NCBI RefSeq assembly: GCF_004011695.2
Contig: NC_082414.1
Span: 434,001 to 498,000 of the forward strand
DNA length: 64,000 nt
Reading direction: 5' to 3'
From: Ascochyta rabiei
Taxonomy: Eukaryota > Ascomycota > Dothideomycetes > Pleosporales > Didymellaceae
How positions within the stretch are numbered: position 1 is the stretch's first letter; every line of letters begins with the position of its first letter. The notes under the pieces were generated by a model that saw only the letters and a program-made list of their open reading frames with translations, was not told the DNA's origin and searched no databases. The translations under genes were made by a program, and so were the position numbers. Of this stretch, positions 47,785-59,152 are shown in pieces.

Positions 47785-49852
47785 TCACAGCTTCGCCTCA
47801 ACACCACCCGCACCTTCCCTTAATCGATCCCAGTCCTCCATTGTGAACACCACATACCCCCCATCTTCTTTCACCAGACCTGAGTGAGCAGCGAGTGAAG
47901 CAGGGTGCCAGTACAGCGTGTCATACTCGACACCCTCTGCCCCCTTCTCCGCCGCTTCTTTATCGGCCCTGTCCATGATCTTCCTCAAATCGATACCGTC
48001 GTTCCTCAGCGGCACCTTGTTCTGCTTGTTGTTGTGCATACTCGTCTGATACTTGAGTACCCGCAGGAAAACAGGGACCGCATACTTGGGCAGCTTGGAT
48101 TTCGCATGGGCCAACAAGCCGCTGAAGTCAAAGGCGTCGGTGTGTGTTGACGCGATGTTGATAGCTGCACACCCAGCCCGGCCATCGTGTCCGGGTACTT
48201 CGACGCCGTAGACGTTTGCTTCGCTGATGCCGGGGAAGGAGCCGAGTGCTTCGGCGACCTCGGCGGTGCTGACGTTTTCGCTCTTCCAGCGGAACGTGTC
48301 GCCCAGCCGGTCCAGGAAGAACCAGCGTCCGTCTGGGTCGCGGCGGAGAGCGTCGCCGGTGCGGTAGTAGAGGTCGCCTTTCTTGAAGACGTTGCGCTCG
48401 AAGCGCTTCTGCGTTGCTTCGGCGTTGTTGTAGTAGCCTACGAAAGCGGATTCGTCGGGCATCTGGACCAGGATCTCGCTGCCTTCCTCGTAGGCTTTGC
48501 GTTTGCAGAAGCCTGTCTTGGGGTCGCGGATCAGCTCGCCGGTGACGATGTCAACTTGGACGGGGACGTAGGTGTTGTGGAAGCGCCAGCGGTCAATCAG
48601 GCCCTGGTGGCCGACGGATGTTGCAGTGAATGGGCCGCGGGAGCTGTTGAACAGGCCCATGACACCCTCTGTGCTGTTGAAGAACTCGCCGACGACTTGG
48701 ATGCCAAAGCGGTCAACGAAGCGCTGCCACACGTCTGGTCGTAGGCCGTTGCCGTACATGGCTCGCACGTTGTGCTTCTTGTCGAGAGGGCTGGGGGGCG
48801 TGTTGATGAGGTAGCGGGCTGTCTCGCCGACGTAGACAATGGCCGTGGATCGAGAGTCGCGGACGTCGGTCCAGAATCGCGAGGTGGAGAACTTGGTGCC
48901 GATGCAACATGTGATGCCCGTGACCATGCAGACCAGCGCTGTTGTGCCTCCTGTGCCGTGGTAGAGCGGCATGCAGACATACCACCTATCGCCGTTGGGT
49001 CCTGTTTTCAGCCCCATGGCACCGACGCGACCAGTGAGGCCGGCCGCTCTCTGCGTCTCGAACGGACAGGCCTTGGGGTGGCCGGTTGTGCCGCTGCGCA
49101 TGTTAGCCCAAGCCTCCTGCCCAATACGAGACAGCGACGGACCTTGTGTAGAACAGGAACAGAGGAAACTTCCCCTTGGCAGCGACCCTCAGCTCATCGC
49201 CCGGCCTCTTCGGCTCCAGGCGCGAGATGCCGCCCTTCTGCGTCTGATCCAGCACGACAATCGTCATGCCCAGCTCGGCCTCCAACCGGTGCCTGACCTC
49301 CTCGATCCTCCTTCGACAGCCGTCGTCCTCGTCGACGACGATGAGTTTCGCATCTGCGACCTTGAGACAATGCACCAGCGCATCCCCTGCGAGATTGTAG
49401 TTGATCCACGCCGGCGCACTCCCAATGCTCCAGCTGCCGAGATGGGTGAACAAGAACTCGGGTCTGTTCATCATGTACATGGCCACCAGCTTGCCCGGCT
49501 GCAGGCCAGCTTGCCGCATGAACTGGCCATAGCGGCAGGCATTCGCATACGTCTCGGCCCAGGTGTAGCAGCCCGTGCGGCTCCAGATAGCCTCGGCGTC
49601 CGAGGGCAGGCGGCGCACCTGGGCTTCGAACTGGTACCAGAGGGACTGGCCTTTGCCCTGGGCCGTCTTCTCGAGCGCGCGTTGGGCGGCGCGCTGGCCG
49701 AGGATGCCGCGGACGTCTTTGGTGATGTGGAACTTGGCGTCGAGATAGGCGAGGCCGGCGGTGGACGCCGCGATGGCGCCTGCGACGGGGGCTGGTGTCG
49801 TGGGTTAGTGACGGCTGCGGCCGCGCAGACAAGCGTACGCACCAAGAGCCAT
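47785..49852 (-). CDS. FAT1: very-long-chain acyl-CoA synthetase / fatty acid transporter, peroxisomal
   Basis: Three exons: 49843–49852 (only 10 bp), 49143–49791 and 47785–49093. Introns are 51 and 49 bp; the product is 655 residues. The tiny first exon gives MAL and joins to APVAGAIAASTAGLAYLDAKFHITKD, the usual Fat1 N-terminus. The AMP-binding signature FYTSGTTGHPK is rebuilt across intron 2. Further blocks are MYGNGLRPDVW, GEFFNSTEGV, YYRTGDALRRDPDGRWFFLDRLGDTFRWKSENVST (in parts) and the C-terminal YKTSMHNNK-like lid region (YQTSMHNNKQNKVPLR). The protein ends EAKL, so AKL is a PTS1 signal. It should activate very long-chain fatty acids as CoA esters, probably at peroxisomes. It converges on FUM1. 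Confidence 0.92.
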
Positions 49853-49907
49853 TGCAGATGGATGCTTTCTCTGCAAGATGACAGCACAAGAGTCAAAGGC
49901 ACGAAGA

Positions 49908-50027
49908 ACAAGAGCAAGAGCAAGAACAAGAGCAAGAGCAAGAGCAAGAGTAAGAGCAAGAGCAAGAGCAAGAGTAAGAGCAAGAGCAAGTGCAAGGACA
50001 AGAACAAGAACAGGAACAAGAACAATA
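49908..50027. repeat. AAGAGC hexanucleotide repeat
   Basis: About 20 units of CAAGAG/CAAGAA in 120 bp beginning 56 bp upstream of the FAT1 start codon. On the transcribed strand it is a CTTGCT/CTCTTG tract. Confidence 0.92.
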
Positions 50028-50823
50028 AAAAGGAGATCAGACACTCGCTGCTCTTCATCCATCTGCAACCGCAGCGCAACGTGACTGATTGCCGACTTGC
50101 CCTCGGTTGGTCCTCGCCGCCGCCTTTCCCCATCCAGCCTACCCCACGACGCTAGGCGCCCCACGTCCGAGCTGTGGATGCTTCTCGGTGCTTCAACGTG
50201 CATCGTCGGCACTGAACCGCGAAAGACAGCAACCGGCCATGTCGTCCAGGGGACATTCCGACATGCAGACCAGTGCTTGCCTGTGCTACCACCTCGGCCA
50301 GGCGTTGTCGCAAAGCGCACCGACCAAGGCTCGTGCCTCGTGGCCGTCTGACGAGCAGGTAAGAAGCTGGCTTACGCGCGCAAGTCTGCCTCTGTGATGA
50401 AATCACCGTGGCAAGTCTCCGCGCGGAACCGCCGCACAGTGTCAGCATCACGTGTCCCTGTCGACACGCGAACCAGACGGGACACTACTTCAGACCGGGA
50501 AAGAGAGTGCATCTCCACAGAAAGCTGCTGATGATGAGAAGCTGCAGGACCGGCTGCTGGATGTTTGTACTTTGTAGTCTGTTTTCTGCGGTCAAGTGGC
50601 AGTAAAGTATTCCTTCCACATCATTCAATCTTCATCCACTCCATGGCCATGTCCACCATTTCGCTATCCTATCTCATCTCTCCCTCTATCATGACCTTTC
50701 CCTACCTGTCTTACATCCTCTTAGCCTCCTTCAACTTCGCACCACGCTTATCACGACACACCTCCCCCATCAGAAGTGACCTCGTCACTACAGCCATAGC
50801 ACCCCACCTCCCTCGCCAGCGGG
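50028..50823. other. intergenic upstream of FAT1
   Basis: No gene recognised. A pyrimidine-rich stretch lies at about 50620–50710. Confidence 0.4.
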
Positions 50824-51564
50824 CTACCAACGCGAGAGCCCGAGCCGGACGGGTTCCGCACCGTACCGCCATGGCCCACTGCTCGCCGCACGACCATGCA
50901 CACCATCCTGCCCCACCGGCGCGGGCGGCGAGATGGATGGCCCGCTGCGAGAGCGCGAGACCGGCGACGTGTGCGAAAGCTGGCGCATGTGAGCCGACTC
51001 GTCTTGTCCCTTGGTCACGATGATCACGGGGAGGATACGCACCTTCCTGTCCGCGCCCATGTGCAGGTGAGTCGGGACGAGGTTCCTCCGCAGCCGTGCG
51101 TGCAGAATCCCTTCTTCTGGCGTCCAGGACCTCAGGTTGTGGTTCTTTGCGCCCCGCGCCAGTGCCGCTTGGTCGGTGCGAGTGAGCGCCGTTGCGTAGT
51201 AGCGCGCCAGGCTGCGTGGCTGCTTTGGGTGGTAGGTTGGCAGGCTGAAGTTGCGCACGGGAGATTGTCGACGACGCTGTTGCTTGCTTGCTGCCTCCGA
51301 CGCCGCACCGTACTCGGTCGTGGCCTGCGTACAGAGCTGTGGCGACGCTTCGGTGGTTGGAGCAGCCGCTATCGAGCGGCGCACTGCATTCGAGCGGCGT
51401 AGCGAAAAGGGCAGCTTTGGGAGTTGGGGTGGCTGTGAGGATGGTGGGTCGGCCGCCTGAAACGGCGGCTCTGGGACCTGTGGGCGGAGTGAAAGCGACG
51501 GAGTGGTGGTTAGCGGTCGCTGAGTGACGGGGGCCACAGTCTGGGTCTGGGAGAAACACACCAT
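50824..51564 (-). CDS. doubtful hypothetical protein
   Basis: A 246-residue frame starting MVCFSQTQTVAPVTQ. The first 80 residues are Pro/Ser-rich and the middle is Arg/Gln-rich (SKQQRRRQSPVRNFSLPTY). NLRSWTPEEGILHARLRRN resembles part of a helix-turn-helix, but no full domain can be seen. A GTGCGT at about 51043 could be an intron donor, so the C-terminus may be wrong. The position, isolated on the minus strand, gives no help. Confidence 0.3.
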   Translation of the reverse strand: MVCFSQTQTVAPVTQRPLTTTPSLSLRPQVPEPPFQAADPPSSQPPQLPKLPFSLRRSNAVRRSIAAAPTTEASPQLCTQATTEYGAASEAASKQQRRRQSPVRNFSLPTYHPKQPRSLARYYATALTRTDQAALARGAKNHNLRSWTPEEGILHARLRRNLVPTHLHMGADRKVRILPVIIVTKGQDESAHMRQLSHTSPVSRSRSGPSISPPAPVGQDGVHGRAASSGPWRYGAEPVRLGLSRW

Positions 51565-51639
51565 TGTCAAAATGATTGCGTGTACCTGGAAAAGGCTCTG
51601 ATAGTATGCGATACTACTCTGGAGATGGAGTTGCGGCAT

Positions 51640-53198
51640 ATCTCAGCCACGATTTGATGGTGCGAACTGCGGAGGCAGATGATAGTACGTGTATTCACCC
51701 TCACTGTTCACTCATGGTTGCGATGCTCACACATTGTTCACGCAATATGACTGAACATCAGCCCACATTACATCCTCTACAGGCCATCAATTCTTCCATC
51801 GTCTGTCAACTATGTGTGCATGGAAACCATAGCCACTTGACCGCGTTTACAGCATCTTATCTACAGCTACATCTCCGTAATAGATGAGCTTCGAGAGGTC
51901 TTTCGATAGTCTCATAATGTACACGAACCGAACCCGCCTCTGTTCCTTTGATTTCGTCCAGCTCTTCTGTAGGCTCGTCCACTGCCGGCTCCGCACTGTC
52001 CCAAGAGGAATGGGAACAAGTCAGCCCAGCCCAGATCTAGACTGCAATACCATCCGAAGAGTACGTGTGGAACGAAGAAGACCAATGCAGGAGGTGATTC
52101 AGATCACGCGCCGGTGGTCTACTTCAGGGTACTCAGGAGCACAGTCGAGGGAAGGTGTGTTTGCGTCTTTCCCCCCAATTGGCTGTCATCGACAAAGACT
52201 TTTCTACCAACTCTTACATAGTGTGCTATACACTTGCAACGCAGCAACTCCAGCCTGAGGCAGTCACGCAAACAAAGACTGCAAGAGGAGCATACCCCAG
52301 ATTGTGGCAGCGACGCAAACCGAGCACGTCAGTGACATCACCCAAGGCCAACCTCGACAACTTATATGCAACTTGTGAACAGCCTTACAGCCTCATCTTT
52401 GTGGCATGGGCTTCAACAGATTGTCTAAGATTGTCTTGTCGCCCAAATTTATGTTTCATTTGACAGCCTGTCGCGCTGTTTCATAATACCGCCGCTGGCA
52501 TCTGCCATGTGCAGCTGTCGTTCTTTGTATCAAAACTGCCACTTACTCTACGCATTCTCGCCGAGCCGAGCGTGGAAACATCATTGGAAGCGGACGACCA
52601 TTTTCCTGGAGAGATGGTTCGAACGAGCCTATAATTGCAGCCATCCATGTTCTCGACGTTCATGGGCTTTTTAGCCCGGCCCCACATGATCGTCGCCCCC
52701 GTTCATCTAGATTGCTCGTCAATGCAACCTTTTAGCCATTGTGCTTTCAGGTCTGCAGCTATCGTGCTACCAGCCGGCAGATTTTATGGTCTCTAGAACA
52801 TGGACAGCGCATCGAAACACATCAGTCGTACCTCCCACAATTTGTTTGCTCCCATGAGCCACCGGGAATCATATGCACCCCAGAGCGCCACAGTTTGCAT
52901 CCGCATGAAACAGACATGGGTCACGGCAATTACCCCTGGCTGATTGCCAGCACAGGACTACGTATTAATTACGGACGCGGGCGAAAGGACGAACGATCTT
53001 TTCAGGAAGCTCAGCAGTCTGTTGTACCCCACAAAATGATTAGGGGCTTGTTTGAGCCTCAGTGATTCTGCCTAAAGAACGGTCCCATCGCCTCAGCTTG
53101 ACACCTACAAGTTCACGCTCAATCGCTGCCCGGATACGACCAACAAGCATCTACTCGAAGCATTCCAAGACATCGCAGGCAATACCATTCCGTCCAAC
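51640..53198. other. intergenic, no gene recognised
   Basis: Several 70–120 residue frames occur on the plus strand (51884–52463, 52739–53065), none with a family signature or good splice sites. The last 150 bp are the likely leader of the CE5 gene. Confidence 0.4.
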
Positions 53199-53990
53199 AT
53201 GAAGTTCACTGCTGCAGCCGCTCTTTCTGTTCTCGGCCTCGCCGTCGCAAATCCTGTCGAGCTTACCGAGAGGCAGAGCTGCCCAAAGGTCTACATCTTT
53301 GGAGCTCGTGAGACTACTGTTGCCCAGAGCAACGGCTTCGGTACGGCTAGTGGCCTCGTGAACCAGGTCAAGGCTGCCTACTCAGGATCTGGCGCCGAAG
53401 CCATTGTCTACCCTGCATGTGGTGGACAGGCATCATGTGGCAGTGTCAGCTACGACAACTCCCAGAGCCAGGGAACCGCTGCCGTCATTAAAGCTGTCAC
53501 AGCTTACAACCAGAAGTGCCCCAGCACACAGATCGTGCTTATTGGATACTCTCAGGTAAGCTCCTCTGAGCAAGGATTGTAGACTGCTCGCTCACCAATT
53601 GTAGGGCGGTCAAATCATGGACAACGCAATTTGTGGTGGTGCTGGAGCCACACTTACTGGAAACGCCTTGAAGGCCGTCAAGGTTGCCATCTTCATGGGC
53701 GACCCACACAATCGTGCCGGCCTTCCTTACAACGTCGGCACATGCACTGCTGGAGGCGTGAGTAACTTGTGCACATCGGCCCAGGTTCTGACTGACAAAT
53801 GTATCTACAGTTCGCTGCCCGCCCTGCTGGCTTCCAATGTGCTCCCGCTAGCACAAGCATCATTAAGTCATACTGCGATGCTGCTGACCCATACTGCTGC
53901 AACGGTAACGACGCCAACACGCACCAGCAGTACGTCAACAAGTACGGTTCTCAGGCTTTGGCTTTCATCAAGAGCAAACTTACCGCATAG
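53199..53990 (+). CDS. CE5 esterase (acetylxylan esterase / cutinase)
   Basis: Three exons: 53199–53555, 53605–53757 and 53811–53990, with introns of 49 and 53 bp, both in phase 0; 229 residues. The N-terminus is a signal peptide plus short propeptide (MKFTAAAALSVLGLAVANPV, then ELTERQ). The nucleophile motif IGYSQ|GGQ (Ser118) is split by intron 1. The acid and base are in CDAADPYCC (Asp195) and NTHQQY (His207). The GARETT, YPACGG and CGSVSYDNSQSQGTAA segments and many Cys residues fit acetylxylan esterases more than cutinases. It is a secreted plant-polymer-degrading enzyme that removes acetyl groups from xylan, if the family inference holds. Confidence 0.9.
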
Positions 53991-54237
53991 GCGTCAAAAT
54001 AAGTCCATGCCGATCTCGCCGAGGGTGGGGCACCGTTGGCCTTTGTTGTACATATTCAATATCAATACATACATCTCTGAGAGGTCCTTTGATACTCACG
54101 TTGACAAAACCCTCCAACAAACATGCTAATAAAATGTCAATTATTTTTTTGATGACTCATCAATCAACCACAGGGTGGTATGGTGTAAGTTCAAGTCACC
54201 AACTGCTTCACAACCGTTGTCTAACGATTCTTCAGCT

Positions 54238-54345
54238 AGTGGTATGACGTCGCGTTGTGGCTGGCGAGCACCTAGTGTTCCGATCCAGATCCGCGCCAGC
54301 CCGTGTTCGATTCACGGTACCGCCAAAATCGCGTCTTTTTTTTTT
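54238..54345 (+). other. tRNA-like element with Pol III signals, probable pseudo-tRNA
   Basis: A perfect T-arm is visible: stem CCGTG (54301–54305) and CACGG (54313–54317) around a TTCGATT loop. Next comes TACCGCC plus A, which pairs six of seven bases with AGTGGTA at 54238–54244. A run of ten T (54336–54345) suits a Pol III terminator. The first half (TAGTGGT, then CGTTGTGGC) resembles a tRNA-His with a GTG anticodon. However, an 8-bp inverted repeat (GGCTGGCG at 54259–54266, CGCCAGCC at 54294–54301) replaces a normal anticodon/variable region and no proper D-arm forms. I read it as a decayed tRNA or a tRNA-derived SINE head, not a working tRNA. Confidence 0.3.
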
Positions 54346-54640
54346 GGCTTCCTTGAACGTTGCTGCTTCGCTTTGTGTGTTGCTGTGGGGTCTTCGGTTT
54401 TTGCTCCGCGTGTGGAAAGAAACTAGTACGCCGCTAGTGACCTAGGTGACAGCGTTTCCTTCACAACGACTGTTGAAAGGCGTGTGTGTGTGTGTGTGTG
54501 TGCCAAGCTCATGGTCATGTATAACGTTAAATATCATGCTGCTCGTATGTCTATATCGAGTCGATTTGAAACCCCAAGACGCCGCGCGGTCCATGCTAAC
54601 ATGCAGCCTAACCAAATCCTTCGCGAGACTCGCTCTCTTC

Positions 54641-56012
54641 TCACAACTTCGCCTTCGGCCACTGGTCCAACAGGTCGTTCATCTCAAACCTCGGCCAGTC
54701 GGGGTTTAGAGAGGGAGAGGGCCTCTCGCGATCCCACGCCCACTTCTCCTTTAAATCTGGCCTCAGTCCGTCTTCTAGCATCTGCACAACATACTTGCCC
54801 AGCACGGGGAAGAACTTGTAGCCGTGGAATGAGCCGCATGTTGCAATGTACAGACCCTTCGCTGCTGCGTGTGGTGAGATGATGAAGTCAGAACTTGTTG
54901 TGAACGCATCCCTGATTATTGTTAGTACGTGTCACGAAGCTGAACGAGGGCGAAATAGCTTACCAGCAGATACGGTGCTTGTCCATCTTCCAGTTTGCGC
55001 CATTCTTCCCGTAGAAGACATCGTTTGCGTGGTCGATATCCAACTTCAGCGGCCCTGGTACGTTCCATTGGTCGTAGTCCGGTCCAGACGGTGGCGCAGA
55101 GACGAAGCGTCCGGGAAGAACTTCATGCGTATTCTTGAAAATCTTCTCTCCCCACCACTTCAGTTCGCGGTCCTTGGTAGGGGGCAAACTGCCGATGAAA
55201 GGCCCGGTCTGAGCGTTGTATCCTTGAACACCAACAGGCATGTGCTTGAAACGCTTGTATGATTCCTCGTCAAGAGTAGTCATGCCGGTGGTGATACCGC
55301 CAGCGACAATCCTGTGGCCAGCACTCAGGTTGTTGTTTCCACTCCTCTTTGCTGCCTGCTCCAGTAACTTGGCGGTATAGGCTCCGGTCGACAAGATGAC
55401 ATTGGTTGCTGATACTGTCTTGCCGTCTTCAGTCTTTACACCTGTGCAGCGGCCGCTGTTGTCGATTTCCAAACTCTCGGCCTTGCCGACAACATGCTTG
55501 ACGCCTTTATCGATAGACCATTTGGTCACCGCTCTAAGCGCATTGCCAGCTTCTGACCACCCACTCGTCTTGTTGACAAGTACTTCTTTCGCGCCATCGT
55601 AGTTTGCATCCTCGAAGAGCCCGCCGAACAGCTTCTTCGCCTCCTCAACCGACACAGCCTTTAAATCTGCTGCACGACCGAGCTTCTTGTAGTTGTTGAT
55701 GACATCTTGGGCGTAGTCTGAACGGCACACCCAAAAAATACCGGTCTCATGAAAGTAGGGTTTCCAGAGAGGGTCCGATTTGAAAACATCCTGTGCTTCG
55801 AGTGCGAGCTCAGTGTACACAATGTCGTCATAGTCAGCGCGCACGACCTTGTTCCAGTCCCAAGAGGCGGCCACGCGGTTGTCTGCGTCGTAAGCATCCT
55901 GATCGAGGATTGTGACTTGGCGATCAGGATACTTCTTGATCAGGTGGTAGGCGGTGGAAACTCCGAAAACGCCAGCTCCAACGATGAGGTACGATGGCTT
56001 TGAGGTTGTCAT
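54641..56012 (-). CDS. peroxisomal FAD-dependent amine oxidase (DAO family)
   Basis: Exon 1 is 54964–56012 and exon 2 is 54641–54911, with a 52-bp phase-2 intron; 439 residues. The N-terminus carries the FAD-binding Rossmann motif LIVGAGVFGVSTAYHL. Then come SWDWNKVVRADYDD, VILSTGAYTAKLLE and, near the C-terminus, LYIATCGSFHGYKFFPVLGK, which is the second FAD-contact block of sarcosine oxidase-like enzymes. The protein ends KAKL, a PTS1 peroxisomal signal. Fungal relatives include L-pipecolate/saccharopine oxidases and fructosyl-amino-acid oxidases; I cannot choose among these substrates. The reaction yields an imine and H2O2, which fits a peroxisomal site. A TATA-like box is about 87 bp upstream. 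Confidence 0.87.
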
Positions 56013-57415
56013 TGTGTTGCAAGGTCAGGTCTCGTGCAGGTGAAGAGCAAGAGCGCGATGACAGTACTCTTCAGATCTCTCCCTTCAGTCTCCGTCCTTA
56101 TAACACATCAGCTCCATCAACTTATCGCGACATACTAGCCTGTTTTTAGCCACAAGTTGTGGTCGGTGTCGCGCTAGCAGCGCGGGGCTCTTTCTTTGTG
56201 TGGGGAGAGGTACCCCAATCAGGCAAAGGAGAACGAATTACGCTTTCCGACGCCGTTATCTGGCGCTTGTCCGCCGGCTGGCATGACCTCAAGCGGAAAA
56301 CGCTTGTGAGAGGTAGGATGCATCTGATGATATTGCGGCGATTCCAAGTCCATTCCGTCGCGCAGCACTCTCAACGCTTCGGCACACGTTGGAGGGCTTT
56401 GGGGACCCTCCCGAAATTAAGCGAGACTTCGGGTGTTACGCGGTTGGGTAGTCATGTACAGGAAGGATGTCGATTACAACTACGGGAATAGCTATTCAGA
56501 TCTGTGGTACGACACGGAGGGTACCCTTGTCAGATAGCCTGTAGAAGTTGCAGACCTAGCAAAATTTCTATCAGACAATACATAATATGGATTGTCTAAA
56601 CGATAGCACCCACCGTCCAAGATCTTGGACCGCCTTGACATGAATAATGTTGCTACAACACCGAGCTCTCAACTTGGGTACGCGACCTCTAGAGGTTCAA
56701 GTAGATCATTGACCGTATATTTGACGCTAATCATCGGAGCAATAGCGTACATCAAGCTCCTGATGCCCTCTTGAACCAAGCTCCGAAAACTAAGACTACA
56801 GCTGACGCAAACCGCTACCAGAATGCATGCAGAGTCGTATTCAAACTTGCTATCCATGTTTTTGAGATTTTCTTGATGTAGATGTAGATCTCATTTGGTC
56901 TTGTGTGAGTTCAGATCCCTATTACGCAGTGAGCATTTACGGAAGTGGTCAATTGTCCGCTAATGCTTGAACCGCGTTGACAAAAACTGATAGGGCCACT
57001 GGTTGAACGCTGCATCCTGATTGGGCACTGATCTTCAATCAGAATAGACCTCTCTGGATCTTGGCATCCGCTTTGCGAGTGAGAAGAGCATTTGATTGCG
57101 TCGAGAAAAGGATAGGGCTCACCGTCGTCGTAGTAGGAGCAGGTCTTAAAGCCACTCGCAAAGCGTATCGCAAATTCAACATTTCGTCGACTTGTAGAGA
57201 ACATGGCACGTTCAGCACTGCGTCGCGTCAGTCAACGGACGCAAAGATACCTTCACCTACAATGGGGCGCAGCTTGCTCTGCTTCACTCTCTGGCGCCCG
57301 CATACGTCCGGAGCACCCAAGCACCTCAATATTCTTGAACACTTCTTCTTGAATCACTCACCTCACCGGGCCATCTACATCTGCCCAATTAGCAGTGTTC
57401 AACGGCACCTATTTG
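56013..57415. other. intergenic, possibly holding a lost 5' part of the next gene
   Basis: Contains the FAD oxidase TATA-like box. A plus-strand frame at about 57061–57642 (including HLNILEHFFLN) could be remains of an upstream exon of the decayed JmjC-like gene. No clear join was found. Confidence 0.35.
56096..56102 (-). promoter_or_regulatory. TATA-like box of the FAD oxidase gene
   Basis: Minus-strand TATAAGG, 84–90 bp before the start codon at 56012. Confidence 0.5.
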
Positions 57416-58861
57416 ATGAAACCAGAGCGCATTACCAGCATGAGCGCAGTGCGTGGAGTCTTGAACAAGGCACAATCCGAACACGCATTGCTCTTCATAT
57501 CGCTTGTCGACAATCACAAAAACCATCCACACGCGTGCAAGCTTGCCCAGCGTCTCATCTTTGGGCCAAACGAGAGAGACTTCCCCGGTCTAGGCAAAAA
57601 GCTATCGCCCTTCGATGTCAGCGGACTGCCTTCACCGGATGATATGCAGAGACTTCTCATCGATGACCTCCGAGCAGCGCGCAAAGAGCACAACGACCAC
57701 GTAACTCATACCGTTGATAATAATGCAACAGTCGGCTCAGAAACAGACGATAAAGACATATGTTCCAAGCTGCTCGAAACCCTGGCTGATCACGACAACA
57801 AGGCCAGTGGCGGTCTTCTAAGCTTTCCAAGTCGATCGCTAGACGAGACCTGCGGCGACGCGACAGGGGAATGCGATGACTCCCTGCGAGAGTCCATCAC
57901 CACTGCGACAATTTTGCAACGCGACACCCTTCTCTCGATTCAACATAGCAACGAGGGAACCACCTTCACAACCTTGTTGTCAGGCGCCATAGCTTGGATC
58001 ATCTGGCCGCCAACAGATCATAACACCATCATGCTCAAAAGCTCCTACGAGGCTTTTGACAATGGGTTCGATGGCACGAAAACCAACGTGGCTGCCGAGC
58101 TTGAAGGCGGCGTATGTCTTGTTCAGTCTGTCGGTGAAGCTATCCGCATTCCTCCGTTCTGTCCGATCTTGTGCTTGTCATTGGAGCTCTCAATCCTGGC
58201 CACCTACTCAATTGTCAACATTGATCAGGTTGTTAGCATGTTGCGTAAGCTCCCACTGCTGCAAGTGTGGTTCAAGTCCGAGATTGACGGTGAGCGCAAG
58301 CAAGCTGATCTCGTTACCGCGCTGCTCGAGCAGTTGTCATCTATCCTGGAAGGCAGCTTTGAACCAGCCAACCTAAAGAAACACAAGTACCCTTATCTTC
58401 AGGAAGGTCCATTGCGCTCATTGTTGCAAGCGTGGGACGATGTCAAAAACAACGTAGCTCACATGTTGGATCCAGTGAGCACTGAGCGCCTGATGAAGAT
58501 GTGGGAGCAGTTTTTGCGTAGTGCACGTGGACGCGAGTGCTGGATCTGTGGAAAGACTATCTGTAATAAGCCCAGGGACATGCGCAAGCACTTCAAAACC
58601 GAGCACTGGCCCGCTGCAGACATTGCGGAGGTTAAATAGCATCAAGATACCCGCCTGGATGTATCTGAGACGATCGTTACTCCAGCTGTTTTGCCAGGAG
58701 AGACCGAAGAGGAGTCTTTCCAAGAAGCTACACATGTAATTGAACGACAGGAAGGTGAGCCTCAAGGACCGTTCGAAGAGGTCGTCGGTCTGCCTTCTGT
58801 ACTAGAAGGGACCGAGGGCGAGCATCTTGACGATGCGATGCAGCTGGATGATTTGACATAA
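57416..58861 (+). pseudogene. JmjC/cupin-like protein with C-terminal zinc finger, cut by a stop
   Basis: The frame from 57416 (MKPERITSM) runs to TAG at 58637. It continues open in the same frame for 73 more codons to TAA at 58859 and stays protein-like (ETEEESFQEATHVIE, EGEHLDDAMQLDD). The cupin-like core is at 57930–58240: TLLSGAIAWIIWPPTDHN and GEAIRIPPFCPILCLSLE. A C2HC-type finger follows (CWICGKTICNKPRDMRKHFK plus TEH). Similar orphan proteins with this core occur in other Dothideomycetes, as far as I recall. JmjC metal ligands are not evident. The first exon or exons are missing or unrecognised, so the gene may be 5'-truncated as well. A short living form ending at 58639 cannot be excluded. 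Confidence 0.5.
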
Positions 58862-59152
58862 TCTCAGATGTAGTCCTTCTACTGTGGGGTTGGACAAAGG
58901 ACAGGTGAGAAGGGTAGAAACGTGAAGCGAATGAGCCCTGAGCGACTCATCTGCAACTAGACTCTTTCTGGTAGGATGCGCCCTATTTGCACTCGTCATC
59001 AAAGGCTTCTGCATCTCTCTGGTCTCTTTTTCGTATATGATCATATAGCCTGTGATACATCCTGACGCGCAGTTTTGCGTCGGTGAGCTGGGTAATCTGC
59101 ATGATTGAATGACGAACGTGATGTCATAGCGCCACATCTGAGATCCGAATAG

